Shown piece by piece: positions 1-6,346 of a stretch of 6,559 nt of DNA (position 1 is the first letter of the stretch; the number at the start of each line of letters is the position of its first letter). This stretch comes from Bacteroidota bacterium. Lineage in GTDB: Bacteria; Bacteroidota; Ignavibacteria; UBA10030; UBA8401. The notes under the pieces were generated by a model, which was not told the origin of the DNA, made no database searches, and saw only the letters and a program-made list of their open reading frames with translations. The position numbers and the translations under genes are program-made. The stretch lies in assembly GCA_025355705.1 (NCBI GenBank), contig JANXZD010000508.1, positions 1 to 6,559 on the forward strand. Reading direction: 5' to 3'.

Positions 1-122
1 CATGATATGCAATGAATTGACCATAATGAACCATTCTTAATAATTGGCAAGGAGTACATTTTTGTTGTTAAAAATAGTTCTGTAGAAGCATTAGTAAAAA
101 TGAAAAAGAAAAAAAATTCATT

Positions 123-165
123 TTTCTCATCCGATTTTCAATTTTCAGGGATATATGTAAGCAAA
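123..165 (+). repeat. 43-bp promoter-like direct repeat, copy 1 (upstream of HNH gene)
   Basis: This stretch matches 5535-5577 at 40 of 43 positions on the same strand; the differences are at 141, 146 and 160. The invariant blocks are CTCATCCGATTTTCA (126-140) and AGGGATATATGTA (147-159), followed by GCAAA. Inside it, ATCCGA (129-134) and TATATG (152-157) are 17 bp apart, the spacing of a -35/-10 pair, and an A-tract (about 104-117) resembling an UP element lies just upstream. Both copies are intergenic and point at a gene start, here the HNH gene 40 bp downstream. The repeat itself is seen directly. Its role as a promoter, possibly for the sigma-like protein at 668-1435, is inference. It has no inverted-repeat ends and does not look like an insertion-sequence terminus. 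Confidence 0.75.
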
Positions 166-177
166 AGGGGAAATTCA

Positions 178-201
178 ATGAAAATGGTATCGGGGAGTTA
201 A
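178..201 (+). CDS. possible 7-codon leader peptide before the HNH gene
   Basis: An ATG at 178 follows a strong Shine-Dalgarno-like run (AAGGGG within 165-170) at good spacing and reads MKMVSGS before TAA at 199-201. The stop lies between the Shine-Dalgarno site of the HNH gene (192-197) and its TTG start (206), so ribosomes finishing here could affect initiation there. It could equally be the displaced original start of the HNH gene after a one-base indel, since the two frames differ. If transcription starts near 164, as the repeat suggests, this ribosome site would sit at the extreme 5' end of the message. Weakly supported. Confidence 0.2.
   Translation: MKMVSGS
192..197 (+). promoter_or_regulatory. 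ribosome binding site fixing the TTG start of the HNH gene
   Basis: GGGGAG ends 8 bases before the TTG at 206. The HNH frame is closed by a TGA at 179-181 and has no ATG or GTG between that stop and the conserved part of the protein, so this site is the main argument for TTG as the initiation codon. Confidence 0.5.
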
Positions 202-205
202 TATT

Positions 206-541
206 TTGAATGTCTTTGGCGATTTGAACCAGAATTTACTGCAATCTGATAGTGAATTCGACTCCATTTCTGTTCGTGAACCAAGTACGACGGTGTACGG
301 AACGCAATTCGATTCCGTGACCATTAAAATTGTTTGGCTGAAAGCGGAAAAGGAATTTGGATATTTTTTTGTTCGGAAAGATGAATTTGGAAGAAGCATA
401 GCATTACAAGATTTTGGAACGAAGAAAGTGAACGGCTGGGAAATCCATCACATTATACCGGTTTCCAAAGGAGGAACCGATGATTTATCCAATCTGCAGC
501 CGCTCCATTGGGAAAACCATCTCGTGAAAGGAGAAGATTAA
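206..541 (+). CDS. small HNH endonuclease
   Basis: This encodes a 111-residue protein with a C-terminal HNH nuclease fold, expected to cut DNA using one metal ion in the cytoplasm. The core lies at about residues 57-111: a KDEFG segment, then GWEIHHIIPVSKGG (77-90), SNLQPLHWEN (95-104) and a terminal VKGED. H82 would be the general base, N96 the central Asn, and H101 or N104 the last motif position. H81 stands where related proteins often have Asp. The family usually reads WEIDH...NLQPLHWENN..KGD, and the match is close enough to trust the assignment. The N-terminal 50 residues are less conserved and show no recognisable DNA-binding domain. It starts with TTG after GGGGAG. It is a single gene 126 bp before the sigma-like gene on the same strand, behind copy 1 of the 43-bp repeat. 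It may be an effector of the neighbouring signalling module or a simple housekeeping or mobile HNH gene; the sequence cannot tell. Confidence 0.85.
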   Translation: MNVFGDLNQNLLQSDSEFDSISVREPSTTVYGTQFDSVTIKIVWLKAEKEFGYFFVRKDEFGRSIALQDFGTKKVNGWEIHHIIPVSKGGTDDLSNLQPLHWENHLVKGED

Positions 542-580
542 GGTTTTTACGTGTGCTGTCAGAATGGAAAAGAAGTGATG

Positions 581-609
581 TTGCGGTGAAGTGAGTCTGT
601 TTGTATATT
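581..609 (+). promoter_or_regulatory. candidate sigma-70-type promoter for the sigma-like/anti-sigma pair
   Basis: TTGCGG (581-586) and TATATT (604-609) are separated by 17 bp and lie about 60 bp before the ATG at 668. The 43-bp repeat is absent from this gap, so the pair is probably transcribed by a different holoenzyme from the one using the repeat. The call is by eye and unverified. Confidence 0.35.
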
Positions 610-667
610 TATAGTTCTACTAACGTCCTGTTCAAACACGATACCTCACTACTAAGCAAGATTATCA

Positions 668-1435
668 ATGTCTCGACCGGTTGAAACATTAGATATCACA
701 CTTCTGAGAAACAATAAGAATGAATTTGTTGTCCGTTGCCAAAAGACCATTTCAATTATCGTTAAGCAATATATTGCAAAACGAATGTTTTCGGCCTCAA
801 ATTTTGAGGATATCAAACAGAGTGTCAACGTTGAATTGATCAAACGGCTTCCGCTGATTGAAAAAAATTATACCGGGGAAGTCCTGCTGGTAACATATTT
901 GAATGTTGTGATCAAGAATATCTGTTTACGGATCTATCAGAAAGAAGCATCCGTAATTACCCCGATATCGCTTGGTGAAATATGGATGCTGAGCGATGAA
1001 AATGCAGACAACAATATTTTATTCTCAAACGAATTGGAACGATTCGCCGTTGCGTTGAAACTCTTCCGTTCAGAACGGTTCAAAATACTTGTGTGCATAA
1101 AAGTATATTTTTCGATCACTATTAGTTCCACAGAACTAAAGCAATGTTTTCGCGGCATTACCAAAGATGACCATGATCGTGTCTTGGATGTTTTCGAAGA
1201 ACATTATTCCAGTAACGACACGTCTCATAATTTTAATGTACTCACAATAATGCTGAACAAATATGATCGCTCTTTATTTTTATTGACAGAAGAATCCGTG
1301 CGGCGTTTTACAAATATGATGATTCAAAAATTGATTGTGCTGATGAACGGCAATCCGCCGAGTCGAACACATACAAAAGATACACTGAAAGTTCTTTTGG
1401 AACATTATTCCGAGCTTCACACGAACAATAATTAA
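668..1435 (+). CDS. divergent sigma-70 region-2-like protein (putative sigma factor)
   Basis: This 255-residue protein has an N-terminal part (about 20-93) that follows the pattern of sigma-70 region 2, which binds the beta-prime clamp and opens the -10 element. It has a helix with FEDIKQSVNVELIKRLP (46-62), where ECF sigmas have a DI.QEVFL..W..L motif, and then TYLNVVIKNICLRIYQKE (76-93), matching the region 2.3-2.4 helix. Residues 120-255 are mainly helical but do not resemble the usual region 4 helix-turn-helix; a segment reading LMNGNPPS (225-232) near the end looks like a conserved patch of unknown role. The protein is longer than typical ECF sigmas (about 160-200 residues). The ATG is the first start after an in-frame stop at 653-655, with only a weak ribosome site. 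It is 30 bp upstream of a membrane protein with an anti-sigma zinc motif, the classic sigma/anti-sigma arrangement and the best support for the role. It may instead be a non-sigma partner that only keeps the region 2 fold. Confidence 0.65.
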   Translation: MSRPVETLDITLLRNNKNEFVVRCQKTISIIVKQYIAKRMFSASNFEDIKQSVNVELIKRLPLIEKNYTGEVLLVTYLNVVIKNICLRIYQKEASVITPISLGEIWMLSDENADNNILFSNELERFAVALKLFRSERFKILVCIKVYFSITISSTELKQCFRGITKDDHDRVLDVFEEHYSSNDTSHNFNVLTIMLNKYDRSLFLLTEESVRRFTNMMIQKLIVLMNGNPPSRTHTKDTLKVLLEHYSELHTNNN

Positions 1436-1465
1436 ATACTGATGGACCATTTTTAAGGACACACT

Positions 1466-2212
1466 ATGAAAACAAATATCTTTCTCTCTCGCAACCACCT
1501 CAATGAAAACGGAATTGCCTTGTACGTTGACGCAATCAAATTAGAACAGATCGATAAACTTCCTGCCGCCATTGTTCATCACGTTGAACAATGCGAAGAA
1601 TGTAAAATGCAGATTATGGAAGTCGCGGAATTAATGGCTGGTCAAGAGTATGATAAAACGGTAAAACATCCATTCTTTAATCCCAAAGAATACCCCGTTT
1701 ACTCCGGCATCTATCGTATTGCTGCAGTGTTGGTAATTGCAGCTTTTATCGGAACAATATATTATTTCCTCGCTAATAAAATGCCGGAAACAATTCAAAA
1801 CAAACAGTCTCTTGTAATAGAACAACAGCCGCGCAATCCTGTTTTGACTGACTCTCTTCCTGTTGAACAAAAACGATCTCCCGCCAAACCAACGGACAAT
1901 CTCATAGCTGCAAACGTGGAATCTTCTCCTAATCTTGACGACCTTGTCCAGACGCAGTTTCGTTCGACAACAATTGAGATTATTTCACCTGAAATCGGAG
2001 CCATTGTTCAAAACCCGGTCACATTCCGATGGAAACAATATGAAAAACGGATAACGATCAAGATCCTTTCCAATAAAGAATTGACACTTGTCTCCTCCAC
2101 TCTTTCAGGAGATTCGTTTACCACTACTAAAAAATTCGCACCGGGATTGTATTACTGGAAGTTGGAAACAACTGATGAATTGTTATTTGTTGGGAAATTT
2201 TTGGTGAAGTAG
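1466..2212 (+). CDS. membrane-anchored zinc-finger anti-sigma-like protein
   Basis: This 248-residue single-pass membrane protein probably sequesters the sigma-like protein encoded just upstream. The cytoplasmic part (1-80) has the zinc-binding anti-sigma (ZAS) pattern: H11, then H39-x3-C43-x2-C46 in HHVEQCEECK. One hydrophobic helix follows at about 82-103 (IAAVLVIAAFIGTIYYFLA). Residues 104-165 are a Pro/Gln/Ser-rich, probably unstructured linker, a plausible place for proteolytic cutting. Residues 168-248 alternate beta-type segments (IEIISPEIGAIV, VTFRWK, APGLYYWKLE) and resemble an Ig-like or fibronectin-like extracytoplasmic domain. The expected topology is N-in, C-out. AAGGA (1455-1459) sits 6 bases before the ATG, and the gene is likely co-transcribed with the sigma-like gene. 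It ends 38 bp from the end of the convergent TPR-CHAT gene, with no convincing terminator between. The motif and topology are seen; the partner is inferred from adjacency. Confidence 0.75.
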   Translation: MKTNIFLSRNHLNENGIALYVDAIKLEQIDKLPAAIVHHVEQCEECKMQIMEVAELMAGQEYDKTVKHPFFNPKEYPVYSGIYRIAAVLVIAAFIGTIYYFLANKMPETIQNKQSLVIEQQPRNPVLTDSLPVEQKRSPAKPTDNLIAANVESSPNLDDLVQTQFRSTTIEIISPEIGAIVQNPVTFRWKQYEKRITIKILSNKELTLVSSTLSGDSFTTTKKFAPGLYYWKLETTDELLFVGKFLVK

Positions 2213-2250
2213 TTGAGTTTTTAAAAGACAATAGCTTAGAAAGAAAACTA

Positions 2251-5200
2251 TTATTTTCCAACCAACACAAATCCACTCCACTTGCTGGGAAATGCAGATT
2301 CTTTCGAAGCAATCAATGATAATTTTGCGGAACGAAGAGATGATGAATATGATCGTCCTGTAACAACATTCTTATAGAACTCATCCATCAGCAGATACGT
2401 CTGCTTATCTGAAACTTTCCATAATGAGTAGATGATATTTTTTGCTCCGGCATAAAACAGGCCGCGGGAAAGAGCGATCATTCCCTCACCATCAACAAGT
2501 TTCCCTACTCCGCTTTCACAACTGCTCAGCACAACCAATTGTGCTTTCAAATTGAGATTGAATGTTTCATCAACATAGAGAATACCGTCATCATCGGCAG
2601 TCGAATCTTTAGGCTGCGAAAATATTATAGCGGATAATTTTGGATTCTTCTCGTTGATGAAACCATGAGTAGCAATGTGAACAATATCGGCCTCGCGGCT
2701 GAACTCTTTGAAGTTCTTTTCTGTTGCAGCCTCATGAAGGAAATTCTTTGTGTGAAACGAATGCTTATTGAATGTGTGTTCAATGGAAAGAACTTCATCT
2801 TCGGAATATTTCAACTCGTTGAACTTTTTACCATCTAAGGTAATGGAACGAAAATCCCCAAGTCCGCTCTCTTCCACGAACGATCTGTTTGCAAAAATAT
2901 CTCCGTTCTTGATCGAATCCCTAAATACCGGAGCAAATCCGACAAAGCTTGGCGTAGTAGGAATATTTTTGTTCACCCGCTCGTTCATTGTAAGATCGAA
3001 TGCTGCGGAATAGGAATACATGACATTGTGCGTTGAAATAACGTACTGTATGTTTGAAAAATCAATTCCATTCGATGAGTACCGCTGCGTTGGCAGAGCT
3101 TCAAAGGGAATGGTAAAAAGATATCCATCGGGAATGATGGTGATGGATGTCTTTGTTGCGATCTCTTTTTCCAGAGGACGAAGAAGTGTGGAATACAACT
3201 CATATCCGGATGAACAGTAAGCTTCCGCATTGTATGTTTTTAAAGCGGCAGAAAACCGTTGTGCCACCGCACCTGTCGTTGAAGTGTTTCGGATGGTCTG
3301 CAATGACAAGGTTTTGTTCGTCAGCGTGAATGCGTAGATCACGCTGTCATTGATCATGAATTCCACCATTGCGGACGATGGGATAAGGCTCTTCTGAGCC
3401 TGCGTCAATGAAAGCGTATAGCGGGCATATTTCAATTCATAATATTTCGGGTACTGTTGCTCCAATAGTTCAATGAATTGTTGATGCTGACGCGAAAGTT
3501 CAAAATGTTTTGTTTGAAGATCGGAAGGGGAAGAAACACTGCGATTGTTGCCATTGTCAGTAGTATGGAACAACTTTAATTCGTAGAATGCAATGGACTG
3601 CAGCAGTTCTCGCTCATAATTCAACAACGAATCCGGAATTCCTGCAAATGATTTTGCTTCGCCGTCGAACAATTTTTCTAACAGGATATTCCCTTTGCTC
3701 CTGTCGGCAATAAGGAATGCCTGCTCTTTATACAAAGGATCCTTTGTCTTTTCAAACAATGTCACCGCAACTCTGCACGCGTTACGATAGATCGAAGCAC
3801 TTCTTTCCGCAAGAAAGAACTTTGACCCATCCCCTGAATATTGTTTTCGAGCATCATCAACAACGGTGCATGCCGTTTGATATTGCATAAGCACAGCACG
3901 AAGATCATCAAGTGATCTGCTCTTTGTATAGATCTTTTCCAGCGTATGCGCTTTCTGTTCAATGCTTGAAAGTAGTTCCTTCTTATAGAAGCAACAATCT
4001 ATCTTCGGCGCCGCGTATGGATCGGTTGCTCTTTCCGATAATGTTAGTATATCAATTGAATGTTGATAATAGCGAAGCGCCTGTTGATATTGTCGTTGTG
4101 AAAAACAAAGATCGCCAAATCGGTGTTGAAGAAGTGCGCTTTGCGGAATATTCTTTTCTTTAGAACGCTGTTCTATCGACAACGAGCGGCGAAGATTTAC
4201 CAATGCGGAATCGAATTGTTTTTGCTGCAGATACACATCGGCAATTGAAGAATATAATGCAGCAATATCATTTCTGGACAGTGTGTCGTTCACACTTTCT
4301 CTTGCGGTGATCGCTTTTTTAAAAAAAATCAACGCTCTGCCAAATTGTTTTGCTTCACGATAGACATTTGCCGTCTGTTCATACATAAATCCTGTCTGTG
4401 GATGAAATTCACCATAAAACTGTTCGTAGATCGTAATTCCTTTTTCAACATACTCGATTGCTTTATCATATTCACCAGTCTTACTGTAAATATCTGCAAG
4501 ACGAAGAGGTATGCCCCCTTGTGGCAATTTCTTTTCAGGATACCGGATGGAGAAAATGTTAAAGGCGCGAAGCAGATATTCTTTTGCTTTTTCGTAATCT
4601 CCAAGGTTGGTATATATTTCTCCTAATTTACCGTATGCCGTTGCGACATTGGAGTGTTCGGGAAGATGGAGTGATGTATATATTTCAATCGTTCTTTTCC
4701 CGAAGTCTATTCCATTGCGATAGTCCCCTTTGTTATTGTAACAGGACATAATGAATAAATTACAAGCCGCTGCTTCTGCAGTAAAAGACAAACCTATAGA
4801 GTCATAGATATTGAGGGCTTGATGATAATAATACAATGCCTGATTGAAATCATTTTTATCGTCGTAGACACTTCCAAGGACAAACAATGTTGTCGCAAAA
4901 TTTTTATTGTTACGTCCTAAAACTTTTTCCTGTATTTCTCTTGCACTAAACAATGCGCTGAGTGCCGAGGAATAATCTCCTTGAACTCTTTTTATTCCTC
5001 CTAATGTATAATAACCAGAAGCGGTTCTTTCATGGTAATAACCATAAAATGCTTCGTTTAATTGGATTCCTTTTTTTACATAGTTTTCGGCATCTATAAA
5101 ATCTTCCGAAGCATAGTATGCGTATCCAAGTAATATATAGATGAAACCTATCTGTCCACAAGAGTCAATTTCTAGTGTTGGTATTCTTTCTAATGCGCTG

Positions 5201-5496
5201 TTCAGTACTTGAATAGCCTCACCATTCTTAACTGATTGTAATAATATCCGTGCAATTTCTATTTGGCTTTCAAGATATTGAGGTGATTTTCCTAATATCG
5301 TCCAAATTTTCCCTGCTTCTTCGTAATTAGCAATCGCTTTTCCATATTGTAGATGCTCCATTTCGCTTCTGGCATGCGAAATAAAACTCAATGCTTTCGT
5401 CGAATCTGCACTTTTTTCAAATCCAGGCAAAATTTGTAAAAATGCCAAAAAATAGAACGACTTAAATTTGCATATTTTAAGGCATTTTTTAATCAC
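2251..5496 (-). CDS. secreted TPR-CHAT caspase-like protease
   Basis: This 1081-residue protein belongs to the clan of caspase-HetF-associated-with-TPR (CHAT) cysteine peptidases. A basic N-terminus followed by a short hydrophobic stretch (about 13-25, FYFLAFLQILPG) looks like an export signal, so it probably works in the periplasm or is a lipid-free exported protein. About ten to eleven TPR units follow (about 35-488) with a 40-44-residue period, e.g. units near 160, 200, 284, 327, 366, 410 and 451, each with the GDYEKA-type helix turn. A helical linker (about 490-700) contains ADRSKGNILLEKL (597-609), typical of TPR-CHAT proteins. The CHAT domain covers about 765-1080: TIIPDGYLFTIPFEAL, the catalytic His in HIATHGF (H944), the catalytic Cys in VVLSSCESGVG (C993), and a closing WSGFVLVG. 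Both catalytic residues are intact. The start is GTG; an in-frame stop lies at 5500-5502 and the next Met is residue 46, which would remove the signal. The ribosome site is weak. TPRs likely bind a trigger or substrate. The gene converges on the sigma-like/anti-sigma pair, suggesting its substrate is the anti-sigma. Confidence 0.93.
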   Translation of the reverse strand: MIKKCLKICKFKSFYFLAFLQILPGFEKSADSTKALSFISHARSEMEHLQYGKAIANYEEAGKIWTILGKSPQYLESQIEIARILLQSVKNGEAIQVLNSALERIPTLEIDSCGQIGFIYILLGYAYYASEDFIDAENYVKKGIQLNEAFYGYYHERTASGYYTLGGIKRVQGDYSSALSALFSAREIQEKVLGRNNKNFATTLFVLGSVYDDKNDFNQALYYYHQALNIYDSIGLSFTAEAAACNLFIMSCYNNKGDYRNGIDFGKRTIEIYTSLHLPEHSNVATAYGKLGEIYTNLGDYEKAKEYLLRAFNIFSIRYPEKKLPQGGIPLRLADIYSKTGEYDKAIEYVEKGITIYEQFYGEFHPQTGFMYEQTANVYREAKQFGRALIFFKKAITARESVNDTLSRNDIAALYSSIADVYLQQKQFDSALVNLRRSLSIEQRSKEKNIPQSALLQHRFGDLCFSQRQYQQALRYYQHSIDILTLSERATDPYAAPKIDCCFYKKELLSSIEQKAHTLEKIYTKSRSLDDLRAVLMQYQTACTVVDDARKQYSGDGSKFFLAERSASIYRNACRVAVTLFEKTKDPLYKEQAFLIADRSKGNILLEKLFDGEAKSFAGIPDSLLNYERELLQSIAFYELKLFHTTDNGNNRSVSSPSDLQTKHFELSRQHQQFIELLEQQYPKYYELKYARYTLSLTQAQKSLIPSSAMVEFMINDSVIYAFTLTNKTLSLQTIRNTSTTGAVAQRFSAALKTYNAEAYCSSGYELYSTLLRPLEKEIATKTSITIIPDGYLFTIPFEALPTQRYSSNGIDFSNIQYVISTHNVMYSYSAAFDLTMNERVNKNIPTTPSFVGFAPVFRDSIKNGDIFANRSFVEESGLGDFRSITLDGKKFNELKYSEDEVLSIEHTFNKHSFHTKNFLHEAATEKNFKEFSREADIVHIATHGFINEKNPKLSAIIFSQPKDSTADDDGILYVDETFNLNLKAQLVVLSSCESGVGKLVDGEGMIALSRGLFYAGAKNIIYSLWKVSDKQTYLLMDEFYKNVVTGRSYSSSLRSAKLSLIASKESAFPSKWSGFVLVGK

Positions 5497-5534
5497 TACT
5501 TAGGTCCAAGAAAAATAAATCATTTTTTAAAAGA

Positions 5535-5577
5535 TTTCTCATCCGATTTTCACTTTTTAGGGATATATGTATGCAAA
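5535..5577 (+). repeat. 43-bp promoter-like direct repeat, copy 2 (upstream of small peptide gene)
   Basis: This is the partner of 123-165, 40 of 43 bases identical and in the same orientation. ATCCGA (5541-5546) and TATATG (5564-5569) are again 17 bp apart, and an A/T-rich tract (about 5508-5530) lies upstream. It sits in the 140-bp divergent gap between the protease gene (-) and the 46-codon gene at 5637 (+), pointing at the latter with about 59 bp to its ATG. Its position just upstream of the protease start (39 bp from the GTG) means a protein bound here could also affect the protease gene. The promoter role is inference. Confidence 0.75.
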
Positions 5578-5636
5578 CAAGGTAAAACCTAAAATTCACT
5601 CTACATTATTTAACAATATCGAAAGGAATACGCTTC

Positions 5637-5777
5637 ATGACGACAAATATTATTACTGTTCTATTAATTGTTGCACTTGGGGTTGCAATTGAAACAACAA
5701 TAGTGTCGGATGTTTGCAGTACGATTTGCACAACATCGGAGCCCGGTTCAGGCACTATACCACCACCCCACCAGTAA
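5637..5777 (+). CDS. small hydrophobic/secreted peptide, 46 aa, function unknown
   Basis: ATG at 5637 is preceded by GAAAGGA (5621-5627), one of the best ribosome sites in the window, and reads 46 codons to TAA. Residues 5-18 (IITVLLIVALGVAI) form one hydrophobic helix, followed by a polar part with two cysteines (C27, C31) and a Gly/Ser/Pro-rich tail ending GTIPPPHQ. The hydrophobic segment may be a signal peptide or a membrane anchor; no Lys or Arg precedes it, which is unusual for a signal peptide. I do not recognise a family. Support comes from the ribosome site, the composition and the repeat-bearing promoter region upstream, which it shares with the HNH gene. It lies divergent from the TPR-CHAT gene, so it could be a secreted signal, substrate or small toxin of that system, but nothing in the sequence fixes the role. 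It may be spurious. Confidence 0.5.
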   Translation: MTTNIITVLLIVALGVAIETTIVSDVCSTICTTSEPGSGTIPPPHQ

Positions 5778-5890
5778 TAAACGTTTTTTCTCTTGAATTA
5801 GCAATATCAGTAGTTCCAGTATAGTATGAATAGCTGGGTGTACTGTATTCTCTTTTGTAGAATAACTTTATATCACAATACCATTACACC

Positions 5891-6346
5891 ATGGAATATT
5901 ATGAGAACGATAATAGAACCCAAGACTCCAAAGAGCTGAATCCACTCAATGGAAATGGTGAAACCATTCTTATTATTGATGATGAGGAACCCTTTGTCGA
6001 AGTGACAAAGCTCCTTTTGGAGTACCATGGTTACACTATTCTTACTGCGTATGACGGTGTTGAGGGTATTTCTGTGTTCAGTGAAAATAAAGAACAGATC
6101 AAAATTATTGTGTGCGATCTTAATATGCCCAGACTGGGCGGAAGATCAATATTACAAAAAGTACTGGAAATTGAGCCGACAACAAAGATCTTGATCATCA
6201 GCGGATCGATTGAAGAAGATTATATTGTTGAATATCTCGTTTCAGACAAGATCGATTTTTTGCAGAAGCCATTTCTTATCGAAAAATTATTAATATCTTT
6301 AAAACAGTTGCTTTATCCACGGGGAAAAAACGGCACATTCCATTAG
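5891..6346 (+). CDS. stand-alone response-regulator receiver protein
   Basis: This 151-residue single-domain protein of the CheY-like receiver family is a cytoplasmic phospho-acceptor for a histidine kinase. The acidic pair is D30-D31 (ILIIDDEE), the phosphorylation site D76 (VCDLNMP), the switch Ser S104 (LIISGS), and the conserved Lys K126 (QKPF). All key residues are intact. Residues 1-22 are a polar tail and nothing follows the receiver, so there is no DNA-binding or enzymatic output domain. The GNGETILIIDDEE entry and the SGS...FLQKPF layout resemble the C-terminal receivers of hybrid histidine kinases more than OmpR- or NtrC-type regulators, so it may have been detached from such a kinase or may relay phosphate between proteins. 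The frame is closed by a stop at 5858-5860 and the ATG at 5891 is the only good start, but no Shine-Dalgarno site is visible. No kinase gene is present. Its stop codon abuts that of surE on the other strand. Confidence 0.92.
   Translation: MEYYENDNRTQDSKELNPLNGNGETILIIDDEEPFVEVTKLLLEYHGYTILTAYDGVEGISVFSENKEQIKIIVCDLNMPRLGGRSILQKVLEIEPTTKILIISGSIEEDYIVEYLVSDKIDFLQKPFLIEKLLISLKQLLYPRGKNGTFH

Noticed and set aside
1..59. Minus-strand frame from an ATG at 59 open to the left edge (19 codons), and a short plus-strand frame ending with TAA at 38-40.
   Set aside because: Too short to judge, no ribosome site before the minus-strand ATG, and no recognisable residues in either; I would not call a gene from this.
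2230..2252. Possible hairpin AATAG...CTATT between the anti-sigma and protease genes, as a bidirectional terminator.
   Set aside because: The stem is five A/T-rich pairs with a 13-base loop, too weak, and it runs into the stop codon of the protease gene; no other hairpin is visible in the 38-bp gap.
2768..4626. Several plus-strand open frames of 60-93 codons opposite the TPR-CHAT gene.
   Set aside because: They lie wholly inside a clear 1081-codon gene, lack ribosome sites and domain-like sequence, and are antisense shadows.
123..5577. The paired 43-bp repeats as ends of a mobile element or as a CRISPR remnant.
   Set aside because: There is no transposase or integrase between them, no inverted termini or target-site duplication, only two copies 5.4 kb apart, and each sits at promoter distance from a gene.
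5778..5890. A promoter for the receiver gene in the 113-bp gap (TTGAAT at 5793 with TATAGT at 5820).
   Set aside because: The spacing is 21 bp, too long for a normal -35/-10 pair, and no better pair was found.
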